Below are positions 8,055 through 16,965 of a DNA stretch of 49,374 bases, in pieces (positions within the stretch are counted from its first letter, which is position 1; every line of letters starts with the position of its first letter). The position numbers and the translations under genes are program-made. Below the pieces are notes generated by a model. It had not been told where the DNA came from, did no database searches, and worked only from the letters and a program-made list of their open reading frames with translations. Source of the stretch: Planctomycetia bacterium (GTDB lineage: Bacteria > Planctomycetota > Planctomycetia > Pirellulales > Thermoguttaceae); the NCBI GenBank assembly GCA_030527015.1, contig JAUNBR010000023.1, positions 1 to 49,374 on the forward strand. The letters are read 5' to 3'.

Positions 8055-9704
8055 ATGATGGAAGAAAAGTATCCGAATCAAAAATTGCATGAATATCTGG
8101 ATGGAGAAATGACTGCGGGTCAGCAGGAATCGTTCCAGGCGGAATTAAAATCGGACGCGGAGCTTACACAGCAGCTTCAGGCGGTGATGAAAGTACGTTT
8201 TTTACTGGCCAGTTTACCACGGCAGGTGTTTCCTGAGAATGAGAAAAAACAGGGTTTATTTTTAAAATCTGCATTATCTGAAAATGAATTTCTCTTTCAA
8301 AATTCTTCGGAAAAAACAGAAGGCATCACGAAAGAATTTCAGGAGAATTCCGGATTATTTTCGTCTGTAATAAAAGAACCGGTGGAAATTCCTGAGATGG
8401 AAAATTGGAAATTCCGTAAAGGTTATTCTTTTTGGCGAAAAATAGTTGCCGTTTCTGGAGTGATAAGTTTAGCTGTGATTTTTTCGGTATTTTATTTCTT
8501 GTCTCCGTTTTCCGAAGAAAATCGTGATATAAGTAAATCTGTACCAGCCACTTTTTTAGAGAAGGATGTATCGGTATTAGAAACGGGGAAGTCAGGAGAA
8601 TTATTGGACGCGGAGGAGAAAAACGTTTCCGAAGGATTACCTCCCATTTTAGTGCGCGGGCGGATGGATGACCGGATTCTTGAGGAAGAAAAAGAAGAGA
8701 TTCCTGAAAATGTTTTGGGAATTTCTCCTCGGAGTGAAAATTATGAAGACAGAGGTGCTTCGGAGAGCGCCGGTGCGTCAGTAAATACAAAAGAATCCTC
8801 TCAAAAAATGGATGAAAAGCCTTCTTTTTTACAGACAGACAGGCAGGTTTTTCGTGGTGAAGGACAGAATTCCATTCTTTCGAAAAGTAATGAAGCACCG
8901 GTAAAAAGTAATGAAGTACCAGCAGAACCAGATGTTATGGAGTCAGCGGAATCTCCACCGAGTCAGATTCGTTCGGAATCTCCACCGAGTCAGTTTCATT
9001 TTTATATGAGAAACACGCAGTGCGTCGTGTCGCGGGACGGTCAGGAAATATCAAAAATGAATCCGGCTGATTTTGCTGAAAAGATAAGTTCCGTAACGCA
9101 AGAACCTGCACTACAAAAAATAAAATCGGAAAATACAGATTTTGCTGAAAAGGAAGCAAAAAATAAAATGTCGGCACCTGTAAAGTCTCGGAGAATGATT
9201 CCGCCTGAGGCGATATATTCGAAAAAACAGGGAAAATATTCAAGAAAAGATGAAAATACAGTTTCTGTAATGAAAGATGCTGGCGTGCCGATAATGCAGA
9301 ATTTTGATCTGGCGAAAGATATTCCGATGAATACTCAGAAGGAAGACGATTTATTAAAAGAAAGTGAAAAACTGGATAAATCAGATGTTTACGGTGAAAG
9401 TACGGAAATTCTTTCAGATGGACAAAATTTTTCTCAGGAGAATGCTTTACCGAATTTTCCTGCCAAAATGATGGATTTAGGAAAAATTTCAGAATATGAA
9501 AATGCACGAGATTTTACCAGAGTTCTTACGGTTCAGGTGCGTTTTGCGGAAAATGTTTCTCGGGAGATGCTTCAGAAAGAAATGTCTGCGTTTTTAAAGA
9601 CACATTCTTCAGTAAAAGTAAAAGATGCACTGAAAATTTTGGAAGAATGGAAATCCGCTGGAAAAATTCTTGAATTTAAAATTTTGGATTTTGCACAGAA
9701 CTAA
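8055..9704 (+). CDS. Probable membrane-bound anti-sigma factor
   Basis: The 549-residue product begins with a cytoplasmic segment (about 1-60; LHEYLDGEMTAGQQESFQAE) resembling the N-terminal sigma-binding domain of anti-sigma factors, although the zinc-binding His-Cys residues of zf-HC2 proteins are absent. One transmembrane helix lies at about residues 129-150 (KIVAVSGVISLAVIFSVFYF). The rest, about 400 residues, would be periplasmic and is low-complexity, Ser/Glu/Lys-rich, with a duplicated ESPPSQ motif. The last about 70 residues (RVLTVQVRFAENVSREMLQK onward) look folded. The role is inferred from position after the ECF sigma gene and from the domain plan; no direct binding evidence exists. 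ATG ATG at 8055-8060 gives two adjacent possible starts. Confidence 0.7.
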   Translation: MMEEKYPNQKLHEYLDGEMTAGQQESFQAELKSDAELTQQLQAVMKVRFLLASLPRQVFPENEKKQGLFLKSALSENEFLFQNSSEKTEGITKEFQENSGLFSSVIKEPVEIPEMENWKFRKGYSFWRKIVAVSGVISLAVIFSVFYFLSPFSEENRDISKSVPATFLEKDVSVLETGKSGELLDAEEKNVSEGLPPILVRGRMDDRILEEEKEEIPENVLGISPRSENYEDRGASESAGASVNTKESSQKMDEKPSFLQTDRQVFRGEGQNSILSKSNEAPVKSNEVPAEPDVMESAESPPSQIRSESPPSQFHFYMRNTQCVVSRDGQEISKMNPADFAEKISSVTQEPALQKIKSENTDFAEKEAKNKMSAPVKSRRMIPPEAIYSKKQGKYSRKDENTVSVMKDAGVPIMQNFDLAKDIPMNTQKEDDLLKESEKLDKSDVYGESTEILSDGQNFSQENALPNFPAKMMDLGKISEYENARDFTRVLTVQVRFAENVSREMLQKEMSAFLKTHSSVKVKDALKILEEWKSAGKILEFKILDFAQN

Positions 9705-9863
9705 AATGAAATGAAAAGTTTTGATTTTTAAGTGTTTTTCTGATTTTTTTCCAGTATTTTAGTGCGCTGAAAATGCAGGCCTTCTCGGTGGAATAAAAAT
9801 TTAATATGAAGTGAAATCAGGCATAAATTAATGAAAGTTTTATGTGGACGGAGGCAGCTATTT

Positions 9864-9972
9864 TTATATCTGATACATGATAAAATCCCGTTTTTCGGCG
9901 TTTTTGTTTCGCAAAAAAATACCTGCTTTCGGAGCCGCATAAAGCGGAATTTTAAAATAAAATCAGAGTATA
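9864..9972 (+). repeat. Dispersed hairpin element, full copy
   Basis: A end TATATCTGATACATGATAAA, hairpin region GGCGTTTTTGTTTCGC, GAGCCGCATAAAGCGG, B end AAATCAGAGTATA. Confidence 0.75.
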
Positions 9973-10035
9973 TTTAATCAGTTTTAGCTGACGTGAAGTA
10001 AAAGCTGAAAGAGCATTTCTATTATATATTCGGGC

Positions 10036-10141
10036 GTATACTGGTTCCGCTTTAAATTTCAGTTTTTTGCGGTTCTGAAAGCAGGCATTTTCAGCAAAAT
10101 AAAATGCCGAAGAAGCGGAATTTTATAGTGTATCGGGTATA
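10036..10141 (-). repeat. Dispersed hairpin element, full copy
   Basis: B end TATACTGGTTCCGCTTTAAA, GGCATTTTCAGC then AAAATGCC, A end TATAGTGTATCGGGTATA. It is close to the family consensus. Confidence 0.9.
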
Positions 10142-10308
10142 TAAATCTGCCGGAGAGAGAATTTTCTGGATTCTCCTTTACATTTCTTGGAAAAAACGAT
10201 AAAATAAAAAAAGTTTTTTTTGAGACTTCTTATATCCATTTTATGTGACCACGAGAGCAGAAGGTTTATTTCTGACGTTCTCCCATTTTTTGTTTCTCTG
10301 GTATATTT

Positions 10309-10412
10309 TATACCCGATGAACGATAAATTTTCACTTTCCTGGTATTTTTGCTTCGCTGAAGATGCGTATTTCAGAGCCGCAGAAAACGGAAATTGAAAG
10401 GAGAATCAGCAG
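10309..10412 (+). repeat. Dispersed hairpin element, full copy
   Basis: A end TATACCCGATGAACGATAAA, hairpin GGTATTTTTGCTTCGCTG, GAGCCGCAGAAAACGG; the B end is degraded (GGAGAATCAGCAG). It ends 67 bp before the OleA-like start codon. Confidence 0.8.
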
Positions 10413-10478
10413 AAAAATTATTTTACTGAAAATGCCGGCTGGCAGGACCGCATAAGAAAATTAATAGAGCTAATATAT

Positions 10479-11537
10479 ATGAAATACGAAAATGTATGTG
10501 TCGAAACGGTGGTGTGTAGGCTTCCAGAAGAAATCGTTACGACAGAAGAAATCGAAACACGTCTTCAGCCTGTGTATGAACGTCTTCATCTGCACTCGGG
10601 GCGTCTGGAATTAATGACGGGAATAAAAGAGCGCCGGCTGTGGCCGCGGGGAACGCGTGTGGGACAGCAGAGTATTATTACGGCGAGAGACGCGCTGGAA
10701 AAAAGTTTTCTGGAACCGGAGAAAATAGGCGCGCTGGTACATGGATCGGTGTGCCGGGATTTTCTGGAGCCTGCCACGGCCTGTGGAGTACATGCGGGAG
10801 TGGGACTTTCCGAAAAATGTATGATTTTTGATGTGTCGAATGCCTGTCTGGGGATTCTTACCGGGATGCTTCAGATCGCGAATATGATCGAGCTGGGAGA
10901 AATTGAGGCGGGAATTGTCGTCGGGACGGAAGATTCCCGGTCTCTGCTGGAGACGACGATTCAGCAGATGAATGAAGATACGTCTCTGACGCGGCAGAGT
11001 ATAAAGCCGCTGTTCGCGTCCCTGACGATCGGCTCTGCCAGCGCGGCCATGGTGCTGACACATAAAAATATTAGTCGGAGTAAAAATCATCTTCTGGGAG
11101 CGAAAGTTCTGGCGAACACCCGGTTCTGTCATCTGTGTCAGAGTGACGAAGAAAATCGTATGGGTGATAGTATGAAAACGGATTCTGAAGAACTTCTTAT
11201 TCAGGGTGTGGATACTGCACGGCGGCTTTTTCCAGAATTTCTTAAAGAATTGGGCTGGACACGTGAAAGTTTTTCGCGATATTTCTGTCATCAGGTGGGG
11301 AAGGCACACCAAAAATTGGTAATTAATTCACTGGGTCTGGATCCTGCGGGTGATTTTTCCACGCTGGAGTTTATGGGAAATACAGGATCCGCAGCGCTTC
11401 CGTCTGCTCTGGCGCTGGGGCTTCAGCAGGGGATCTGTGAGCCAGGCAGCTGTTCTGCGCTTTTAGGAATCGGCAGTGGAATTAATTCTCTTATGCTGGG
11501 AATCCGCTGGGGAGAAACTGAACCCGATGCACGATAA
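10479..11537 (+). CDS. OleA-like / KAS III-type thiolase-fold condensing enzyme
   Basis: The 352-residue enzyme belongs to the thiolase superfamily that condenses acyl thioesters. The triad is visible: Cys123 in DVSNACLGILTG, His271 in CHQVGKAHQ and Asn301 in EFMGNTGSAALPSALA. The stretches LELMTGIKERRLWP, VCRDFLEPATACGVHAGVGL and GIGSGINSLMLGIRW look like OleA, the head-to-head condensing enzyme of long-chain olefin synthesis, rather than classical FabH (about 320 residues). No oleB, oleC or oleD is adjacent, so the product is uncertain. The last residues (EPDAR) and the stop codon are encoded by the A end of the next hairpin element (11520-11625), so the original C terminus has been replaced or trimmed. 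Confidence 0.82.
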   Translation: MKYENVCVETVVCRLPEEIVTTEEIETRLQPVYERLHLHSGRLELMTGIKERRLWPRGTRVGQQSIITARDALEKSFLEPEKIGALVHGSVCRDFLEPATACGVHAGVGLSEKCMIFDVSNACLGILTGMLQIANMIELGEIEAGIVVGTEDSRSLLETTIQQMNEDTSLTRQSIKPLFASLTIGSASAAMVLTHKNISRSKNHLLGAKVLANTRFCHLCQSDEENRMGDSMKTDSEELLIQGVDTARRLFPEFLKELGWTRESFSRYFCHQVGKAHQKLVINSLGLDPAGDFSTLEFMGNTGSAALPSALALGLQQGICEPGSCSALLGIGSGINSLMLGIRWGETEPDAR

Positions 11538-11625
11538 AGTTCCGCTTTTCTGGCGTTTTTGCTTCGCTGAAAATGCCTGATTTCAGAGCCGCATAAAACG
11601 GAAATTTAAAGGAGAACCAGTAAAT
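11520..11625 (+). repeat. Dispersed hairpin element, full copy, overlapping a gene end
   Basis: A end AACCCGATGCACGATAAAG contains the TAA stop (11535-11537) of the OleA-like gene. Hairpin GGCGTTTTTGCTTCGCTG then AAAATGCC, GAGCCGCATAAAACGG, B end GAGAACCAGTA. Confidence 0.9.
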
Positions 11626-12000
11626 CTGAGAAATGATGGAGGCAGAGTGTGTCGGCCTTTTCTGGATAAATAAGATTTTTTAGGGTGTTCTGTGCTTTTG
11701 GGTTTCTGAAAAATCTGTGAATGAAAAATCGTGCCGTGCAGGATATTACGGGTTAAAAAATAGGATTTCCTAAAATTTTGAGAGTACGTTTTTTGATGTT
11801 TTATACCCGATGCACGATAAAGTTTCGCTTTTTTAGCGTTTTTACTTCGCTGAAAATGCCGGCATTCAGAGCCGGATAAAATGGAAATGTAAAGGAGAGA
11901 ACCAGTATAAGAAAGGTATGTACTGGAAGAAGTGGATGTACTGAAGAAAAGCATATACTGGAAAATTAAAAAAGAACTGAAATAAGGTTTAAATCTGGAA
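11538..12000. other. Repeat-rich intergenic region (OleA-like / HExxH protein)
   Basis: The stretch holds the remainder of the 11520-11625 copy and a second full copy at 11802-11909. The rest is AT-rich and shows no gene. Confidence 0.65.
11802..11909 (+). repeat. Dispersed hairpin element, full copy
   Basis: A end TATACCCGATGCACGATAAA, AGCGTTTTTACTTCGCTG then AAAATGCC, B end GAGAACCAGTATA. Confidence 0.88.
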
Positions 12001-12582
12001 ATGGAAAAAGAAGGTCTGGATTTTACCACGCGGATGCGGGAAATATGTGTGCATATGACACGTCATGTCGTGGCATTAAATCATATTAATATGCAGTATG
12101 TGGCGGTGGGGTTTTGCCAGGCAAGGAATGTGGAAACTCATGGAATTTATGCTTCACTGACTCCCATGCGTTTTTTAAATGGAAGTCTGGAAACGCGCCG
12201 TAATGGGCGGCGGTATACCATGCAGCGTCTGATTTCGCCAGAGGGATCCGAATATCTTTATATGCTGAATTTTTATGTTCCGCGTTTTCTTTTGCTGGAT
12301 TTCAGAAATAAACTGATAACGACAGTTCATGAGTTACTGCACATCAGTGAAAAATTTGACGGGGATATACGTCGTTTTCAGGGACGCTGTTACGCACATT
12401 CCGGATCACAAAAAAATTTTGATGCATATGCGGAACAGCTGGCGAGTTTATGGCTGGCACAAAAACCTCCCCGTGAGCTTTATGAATTTTTGCATGAAGA
12501 TTATTATTCTTTAGTTTCAAAATATGGACGTATTTACGGGCAAAAACTCCCGGTTCCTCGGTTTATCAGAATAAAAGATTAA
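12001..12582 (+). CDS. Putative small zinc metallopeptidase (HExxH protein)
   Basis: The 193-residue protein contains TTVHELLHISEKFDGDIRRF with the zinc-binding HExxH motif at about residues 110-114, followed by a histidine in RCYAHSGSQKNFD that could be a further ligand. No signal peptide or membrane helix is seen, so it is probably cytoplasmic. The pattern HELLHI resembles a putative phage metallopeptidase-like family, but I cannot assign the family with certainty, and no phage genes are nearby. It could act as a peptidase or as a non-catalytic zinc protein. It stands alone between repeat-rich gaps. No convincing ribosome binding site is visible. Confidence 0.72.
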   Translation: MEKEGLDFTTRMREICVHMTRHVVALNHINMQYVAVGFCQARNVETHGIYASLTPMRFLNGSLETRRNGRRYTMQRLISPEGSEYLYMLNFYVPRFLLLDFRNKLITTVHELLHISEKFDGDIRRFQGRCYAHSGSQKNFDAYAEQLASLWLAQKPPRELYEFLHEDYYSLVSKYGRIYGQKLPVPRFIRIKD

Positions 12583-12602
12583 AAATTACTCAGAGATATA
12601 CG

Positions 12603-12709
12603 TGGGTTCTATTTTTAAAACTTTTCTGTTTTGTGTGCGCTCTGAAAACAGGTATTTTCCACGAAGCAAAAATGCCAGAGAAGCGGAAATTTATCGTGAA
12701 TCGGGTATA
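12603..12709 (-). repeat. Dispersed hairpin element, full copy
   Basis: The B end is degraded; GTGCGCTCTGAAAACAGG, AAAAATGCC, GAAGCGGAAATTTATCG and A end GAATCGGGTATA are clear. It starts 21 bp after the HExxH gene. Confidence 0.82.
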
Positions 12710-12897
12710 AAATACTTCGGGTTTCATATCTCTCATAATAAAATTTTATCGGATCAGAGAAAATCTTACTTTTCCTGTACTAATTTTCTAGAGTCACTTT
12801 CATATATCCGATACGCGATGAATTCTTCTCACCGGCATTTCGGAATACTTTCGGGATACTTAAAGTACCTGCTCCTGTGGTCACATAAAATTTAAAT

Positions 12898-13023
12898 ATA
12901 TACTGGTTTCACTTTAAATTTCCGTTTTACCGGCTTTTTTTGTTTTCCTGGCATTTTTGCTTCGAAGAAAATGCCTGCTTTCAGAGCCTCACAAAAACAG
13001 AAATTTAAATGAGAATATGTACA
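12898..13023. repeat. Hairpin element with two B-type ends
   Basis: The left end is B-type (TATACTGGTTTCACTTTAAA) and the right end is also B-type (CAGAAATTTAAATGAGAATA), around GGCATTTTTGCTTCGAAG and AAAATGCCTGC. It looks like a fusion of two copies. Confidence 0.65.
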
Positions 13024-13339
13024 CAAAAAACTGAGCGTATATTAATTCTGTGTGTTTATTATAATGTGGTCTTTTTAATCAAGAAATGCCCGGCGCATTA
13101 TAATTTTCCTTATATGCTGCATGAGATGTAAATTTTATGATCGTACAAAATTAAAAAGTAACTGGAATGAGGAATAAAGATGAAGTTACGTGGTAAAAAC
13201 ATCTGAATCAAAAAAACGAAAAAAAGAAATATGAGACAGAAATTTTAAAATAAAGATTTTTGTACATGTTGATTGTGAATAAAAAGATGTTATTTTTTAG
13301 TTTTTTCTATTTTTTTGAAAGAAAATGTAAAAGGAGCTC

Positions 13340-13369
13340 TTGAAAAGTAGTCGCAATTCTCGATAAAAT
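13340..13369 (+). promoter_or_regulatory. Possible promoter of the HzsA-related gene
   Basis: TTGAAA at 13340-13345 and TAAAAT at 13364-13369 are separated by 18 bp, 53 bp upstream of the start codon. The area is AT-rich, so chance matches are likely. Confidence 0.35.
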
Positions 13370-13422
13370 AAAATTACATTCCTTTTTAATCCCACCTATA
13401 AATTTTTGAAAGGAGAAAGTTA

Positions 13423-16302
13423 ATGAGAAGGATTTTTGTTTTTTGTTTTTGTTTTTTGTTGTTATATGGTATTTCTTTTGGCCTTCAGGCCCAGTATCAG
13501 CCTACTACAGAAAAAGGAATAAAGCAGCTGGAGACGGACTGGCTTTTTCAGTGCGATAATAAACCGACATTTTCCAGGGCGAAAGAAGAGATTAAATGGG
13601 CCAGAGAACTTTCACAGCGTATTTCGAAGATGGAAAATGCGCCGGATCTGTCCCCGCAGTTAGAAGTGTTAAATTCACTGGAGAAACAGATTAATTCGGA
13701 GAAGGAAACACAGGAAAAGGCGAAAGAGCTTTATCTGAAAGTGCGTCGTGCGAAAAGGGAAATCGTTTTTCGGAATCCATTAATAAATTTTAATGAAATA
13801 CTGTTAATCGATAATCCATATCCGAAAGGGAAACCTGGAGACGCGACGGATGAATGGGCACATGAGGCCAGACACCGAAATGGGTATATGGCATGTGATG
13901 GAGGGAAATTGATTGTGGTCGGGTTAAATCCCGGAGAATTAAAGCGGAATGTAACTCCGGAGTTAAAGGGCAGTTTTTGGCGTCCGGAACTTTCTTTTGA
14001 TGCAAAAAAGATTCTTCTCAGTTATCGTCCGGAAGGAGAAAAGTCGTTCCATCTTTATGAAGTAAATTTTGATGGAACAGATCTGAAGCAGCTGACACGG
14101 GGAGATTATGATGATCTGGATCCTATTTATGCTCCGGACGGAAAGATTATTTTTTGTAGTAGTCGTCAGCATTCTTATGTCCGCTGTATGCCCATGACAC
14201 ATGCTTTTGCGCTGAGTCGCTGTGATGCGGATGGTAAAAACATATATGTCATTTCGGGGAATGGAGAACCGGAGTACATGCCCAGCATGTTACAGGATGG
14301 TCGGGTGATTTATACGCGGTGGGAGTATACCGATAAAGCGTTATGGCGCGTACAGAGTTTATGGACGACGAATCCTGATGGAACGAATTCTCAGATCTTT
14401 TGGGGAAATCAGAGTGTGTGGCCGGATGTTTTAACGGAAGCGAAAGCCATTCCTGGCAGTAAGAAGGTGATGTTTACGGCGGTGGGGCATCATGCGTGGT
14501 TTAATGGGAGTATCGGAACGATAGACCCAGAGCGCGGTATGGATTATCCTCATGGTCTTTCACGAATTACACGGGAAGTGAACTGGCCGGAAGTAGGAAA
14601 TGGACCTCAGGATCCTCCCGCTGAATATGATTATCATCAGGCTGGTAAATATTTTGCGTATAAAGCACCACATCCACTGAGTGAAGAGTATTTTTTGGTT
14701 TCAGCTCGAGATGGTGGGCATTTATATTCTGGAGATCACCATAACTGGTTTTTTAATCTTTATTTACAGGATGTTTATGGGAATAAAGAATTAATTTACG
14801 AGGGAGATTTTAATGCGTATTATGGAGTTCCCGTGCGTCCTCGGTCCGTTCCGCTGGTAAAGCCGGACACGGTGGCCTGGCCAGAAATTACGGAAGGAGA
14901 GGCACCAAAACTTCAGGAAGGTATTCTTTATAGTAATAATGTTTTTGAGGGTGCACCAGAGATTCTTCGTGAAAAGGGGAAGTATATTCGTGTTATTCAG
15001 ATGGATCCGAAGACGTATACCACGTGGCATAAAACGGTGCAGCATGATGGTCCGGCCGTGAGTGTATTTCAGGCGGAGGGAGTGAAGCGAATTATCGGTA
15101 CGGTTCCGATCGAAGAAGATGGGAGTGTGAATTTTAGAGTTCCGCCGGGAGAAGCCATATTTTTTGAAATGCTGGATGAAAATGGAATGGCGATTCATGT
15201 CATGCGTTCTTTTACGTATGTTATGCCGGGAGAAGTACGTGGCTGTTTTGGCTGCCATGAAACGAATCTTCAGACACGTGGAAATATGGAGATGAAAACG
15301 GGTCAGATAAGTCTTGCGCTGAGGAAGCCGAGTGTAACCCCTGTACCGCCGTCATGGGGCATGGAGAGTATTAGCTGGGCACGTTTTGTGCAGCCGATAC
15401 TGGACAGAAACTGTGGAAAATGTCATCAGAATCCGGAACATGACGCATATGCGAAACTGAATATGACGGAGCGTCCCTCCAGTAAACCATGGAAGGGAAA
15501 TGTTTTTTCACGCCCGGATGATATTAGTCCATTTACGGAACCGTATTTAACTCTGGTTTCGGGTGACTGTCACTGGGGAAAGCCTAAAGATAAGGATAAG
15601 AGAGGTGTGCCGATAAATCTGGCTGGAGTTTTTGTTGTGGAAGGGTATGGTGCGTCAGATCCTAATAATTTGAAGACTTTACCGCCGTATTCTGCGTATT
15701 CACCGTGCAGTACGCTGATACATCATGCCATCAGCGGAGAACATCATGATGTAAAAGTCTCGAAAGAAGATGCGGAACGGCTGATCGCTTGGGTGGACTG
15801 TAATGGGCCGTATCTGGGTGATAAAGAAATTCGGGATATGTATGATCCTTATTCTAAGACCGTGGAAACGATTCCCCCGATTCGCCCGCGTATTCGTACC
15901 GCGCCGCGTATTAATCGGTTTAATATTCGCCAAGATGGTAATTCTGAAAAAGTCGCGCTGGGCCCCGTGGAGGTTCTGTCTGAAGAAAAACGGAATTATG
16001 ATCCGAATAAGCGGTTACAGGAAGAAAGAAAAAAATTATTGTCGGCTGAAAAAATAGATGTGGAAATTTTAAAGGCTTCTTATGGCGCAGGTAAAACACG
16101 AATAGATGTGACGGAGAAGGTTAAAAAGGCTTTTGATGGTACGTCAATTATTCCTGTGTATCCGTATAATTCAGCTTTTGGTGATCCTGTAAAAAATGTC
16201 GTGAAAACAGTAAAAGTTCTGGTGAAGTATCCAGATGGAACGCAGCGGGAGTTCACTTACTCGGAGAGTGATCCACTGGTGATACAGAAGAATAAAAAAT
16301 AG
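13423..16302 (+). CDS. HzsA-related di-heme protein with PD40-like repeats
   Basis: The 959-residue protein has a signal peptide (MRRIFVFCFCFLLLYGISFG), so it is exported. Residues about 185-330 contain TolB/PD40-type beta-propeller segments (RPELSFDAKKILLSYRPEGE, DDLDPIYAPDGKIIFCSSRQ). Two c-type heme sites follow: CFGCH at 608-612 and CGKCH at 664-668. This plan matches proteins named HzsA-related, that is, similar to the hydrazine synthase alpha subunit, widespread in Planctomycetota and Verrucomicrobiota. No HzsB/HzsC partner is present, so anammox chemistry should not be inferred; a role in extracytoplasmic redox or polymer degradation is possible. The ribosome binding site GAAAGGAG is among the best in the window. 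An intrinsic terminator lies at 16531-16567. Confidence 0.85.
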   Translation: MRRIFVFCFCFLLLYGISFGLQAQYQPTTEKGIKQLETDWLFQCDNKPTFSRAKEEIKWARELSQRISKMENAPDLSPQLEVLNSLEKQINSEKETQEKAKELYLKVRRAKREIVFRNPLINFNEILLIDNPYPKGKPGDATDEWAHEARHRNGYMACDGGKLIVVGLNPGELKRNVTPELKGSFWRPELSFDAKKILLSYRPEGEKSFHLYEVNFDGTDLKQLTRGDYDDLDPIYAPDGKIIFCSSRQHSYVRCMPMTHAFALSRCDADGKNIYVISGNGEPEYMPSMLQDGRVIYTRWEYTDKALWRVQSLWTTNPDGTNSQIFWGNQSVWPDVLTEAKAIPGSKKVMFTAVGHHAWFNGSIGTIDPERGMDYPHGLSRITREVNWPEVGNGPQDPPAEYDYHQAGKYFAYKAPHPLSEEYFLVSARDGGHLYSGDHHNWFFNLYLQDVYGNKELIYEGDFNAYYGVPVRPRSVPLVKPDTVAWPEITEGEAPKLQEGILYSNNVFEGAPEILREKGKYIRVIQMDPKTYTTWHKTVQHDGPAVSVFQAEGVKRIIGTVPIEEDGSVNFRVPPGEAIFFEMLDENGMAIHVMRSFTYVMPGEVRGCFGCHETNLQTRGNMEMKTGQISLALRKPSVTPVPPSWGMESISWARFVQPILDRNCGKCHQNPEHDAYAKLNMTERPSSKPWKGNVFSRPDDISPFTEPYLTLVSGDCHWGKPKDKDKRGVPINLAGVFVVEGYGASDPNNLKTLPPYSAYSPCSTLIHHAISGEHHDVKVSKEDAERLIAWVDCNGPYLGDKEIRDMYDPYSKTVETIPPIRPRIRTAPRINRFNIRQDGNSEKVALGPVEVLSEEKRNYDPNKRLQEERKKLLSAEKIDVEILKASYGAGKTRIDVTEKVKKAFDGTSIIPVYPYNSAFGDPVKNVVKTVKVLVKYPDGTQREFTYSESDPLVIQKNKK

Positions 16303-16395
16303 ATAGATATGGAATTTCGTGTAACATTTTGTGCTAAAAGAAACTTCTCTCGGAAGTGGAGGAAGCATATAAAATGTTTTATACATGAGGTATGA

Positions 16396-16503
16396 TATAC
16401 CAGAGGCACTATAAATTTCACTTTCACTGCATTTTTACTTCGCAGAGAAGCCTGTTTTTTCGGTGATACAGAAAATGAAAATTTAAAGAAGGGTCTGTGT
16501 ATA
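16396..16503 (+). repeat. Dispersed hairpin element, diverged full copy
   Basis: A end TATACCAGAGGCACTATAAA, GCATTTTTACTTCGCAG, B side GAAAATTTAAAG...GTGTATA. Confidence 0.7.
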
Positions 16504-16530
16504 AAAGCGAAATATAAGAAGTTTTGTCAG

Positions 16531-16567
16531 AAGGTCATGAGAGGGAAATTTCTCATGGCCTTTTTTT
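16531..16567 (+). terminator. Intrinsic terminator after the HzsA-related gene
   Basis: GGTCATGAGA pairs with TCTCATGGCC (one G-U pair) around a 7-nt loop, followed by seven T. It lies about 230 bp after the stop codon, downstream of a repeat copy. Confidence 0.8.
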
Positions 16568-16585
16568 GTATATTTAAGAAGGTGT

Positions 16586-16703
16586 TATACCCGATGTATG
16601 ATACCTGATACACTCTAAATTTCCGCTTCCCTGGTATTTTTATTTATGAAAATGTCTGCTTCCGGAGCCGTACAAAACGGAAATTTAAAGTGAAAACAGT
16701 ATA
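16586..16703 (+). repeat. Dispersed hairpin element with doubled A end
   Basis: A first A end (TATACCCGATGTATG) is directly followed by a second (ATACCTGATACACTCTAAA); then GGTATTTTTATTTATG, GAGCCGTACAAAACGG and B end AACAGTATA. Confidence 0.8.
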
Positions 16704-16860
16704 AAGGAGAGCCTGTATAATCATGTGCTGTTTTCATTTTACGTCTTCAGATACCTTCTTTAAGAGCCAGCGAAGTGTGGAGGAGTTTATGTATGCTGGA
16801 TAATTTTCGTGTTATTATACCACCCACAGAGGTACATAAATTACTGCTGTTCAGGTATTT

Positions 16861-16965
16861 TTTACCTGATACACTATAAATTTCCGCTCACCTGGTATTA
16901 TTACTTCACGAACATGTCTGCTTCCGGAGCCGCACAAAACGGAAATTTAAAGTGGAACCAGTATA
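16861..16965 (+). repeat. Dispersed hairpin element, full copy
   Basis: A end TTTACCTGATACACTATAAA, GAGCCGCACAAAACGG, B end GTGGAACCAGTATA; the hairpin centre is altered (GGTATTATTACTTCACG). Confidence 0.85.

Larger units (their letters stand above)
9705..10478. other. Repeat-rich intergenic region (anti-sigma / OleA-like)
   Basis: The region holds a decayed copy (about 9743-9826), full copies at 9864-9972, 10036-10141 and 10309-10412, and a loop fragment at about 10424-10463. No coding sequence is supported. Confidence 0.7.
12583..13422. other. Long intergenic region upstream of the HzsA-related gene
   Basis: The first half holds an inverted full copy (12603-12709), a decayed copy (about 12802-12898) and a B-B-like copy (12898-13023). 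From 13024 to 13422 the DNA is very AT-rich and free of repeats; it carries a possible promoter (13340-13369) and the ribosome binding site GAAAGGAG at 13408-13415. A 97-codon frame at 12602-12895 is translated repeat DNA, not a gene. Confidence 0.7.

Noticed and set aside
12602..12895. 97-codon frame after the HExxH gene
   Set aside because: It covers an inverted hairpin element and AT-rich DNA; the peptide is the same as that produced by other copies.
13423..16302. True hydrazine synthase alpha subunit (anammox)
   Set aside because: No HzsB/HzsC, hydrazine dehydrogenase or other anammox genes are near, and related proteins are common in bacteria that do not perform anammox.
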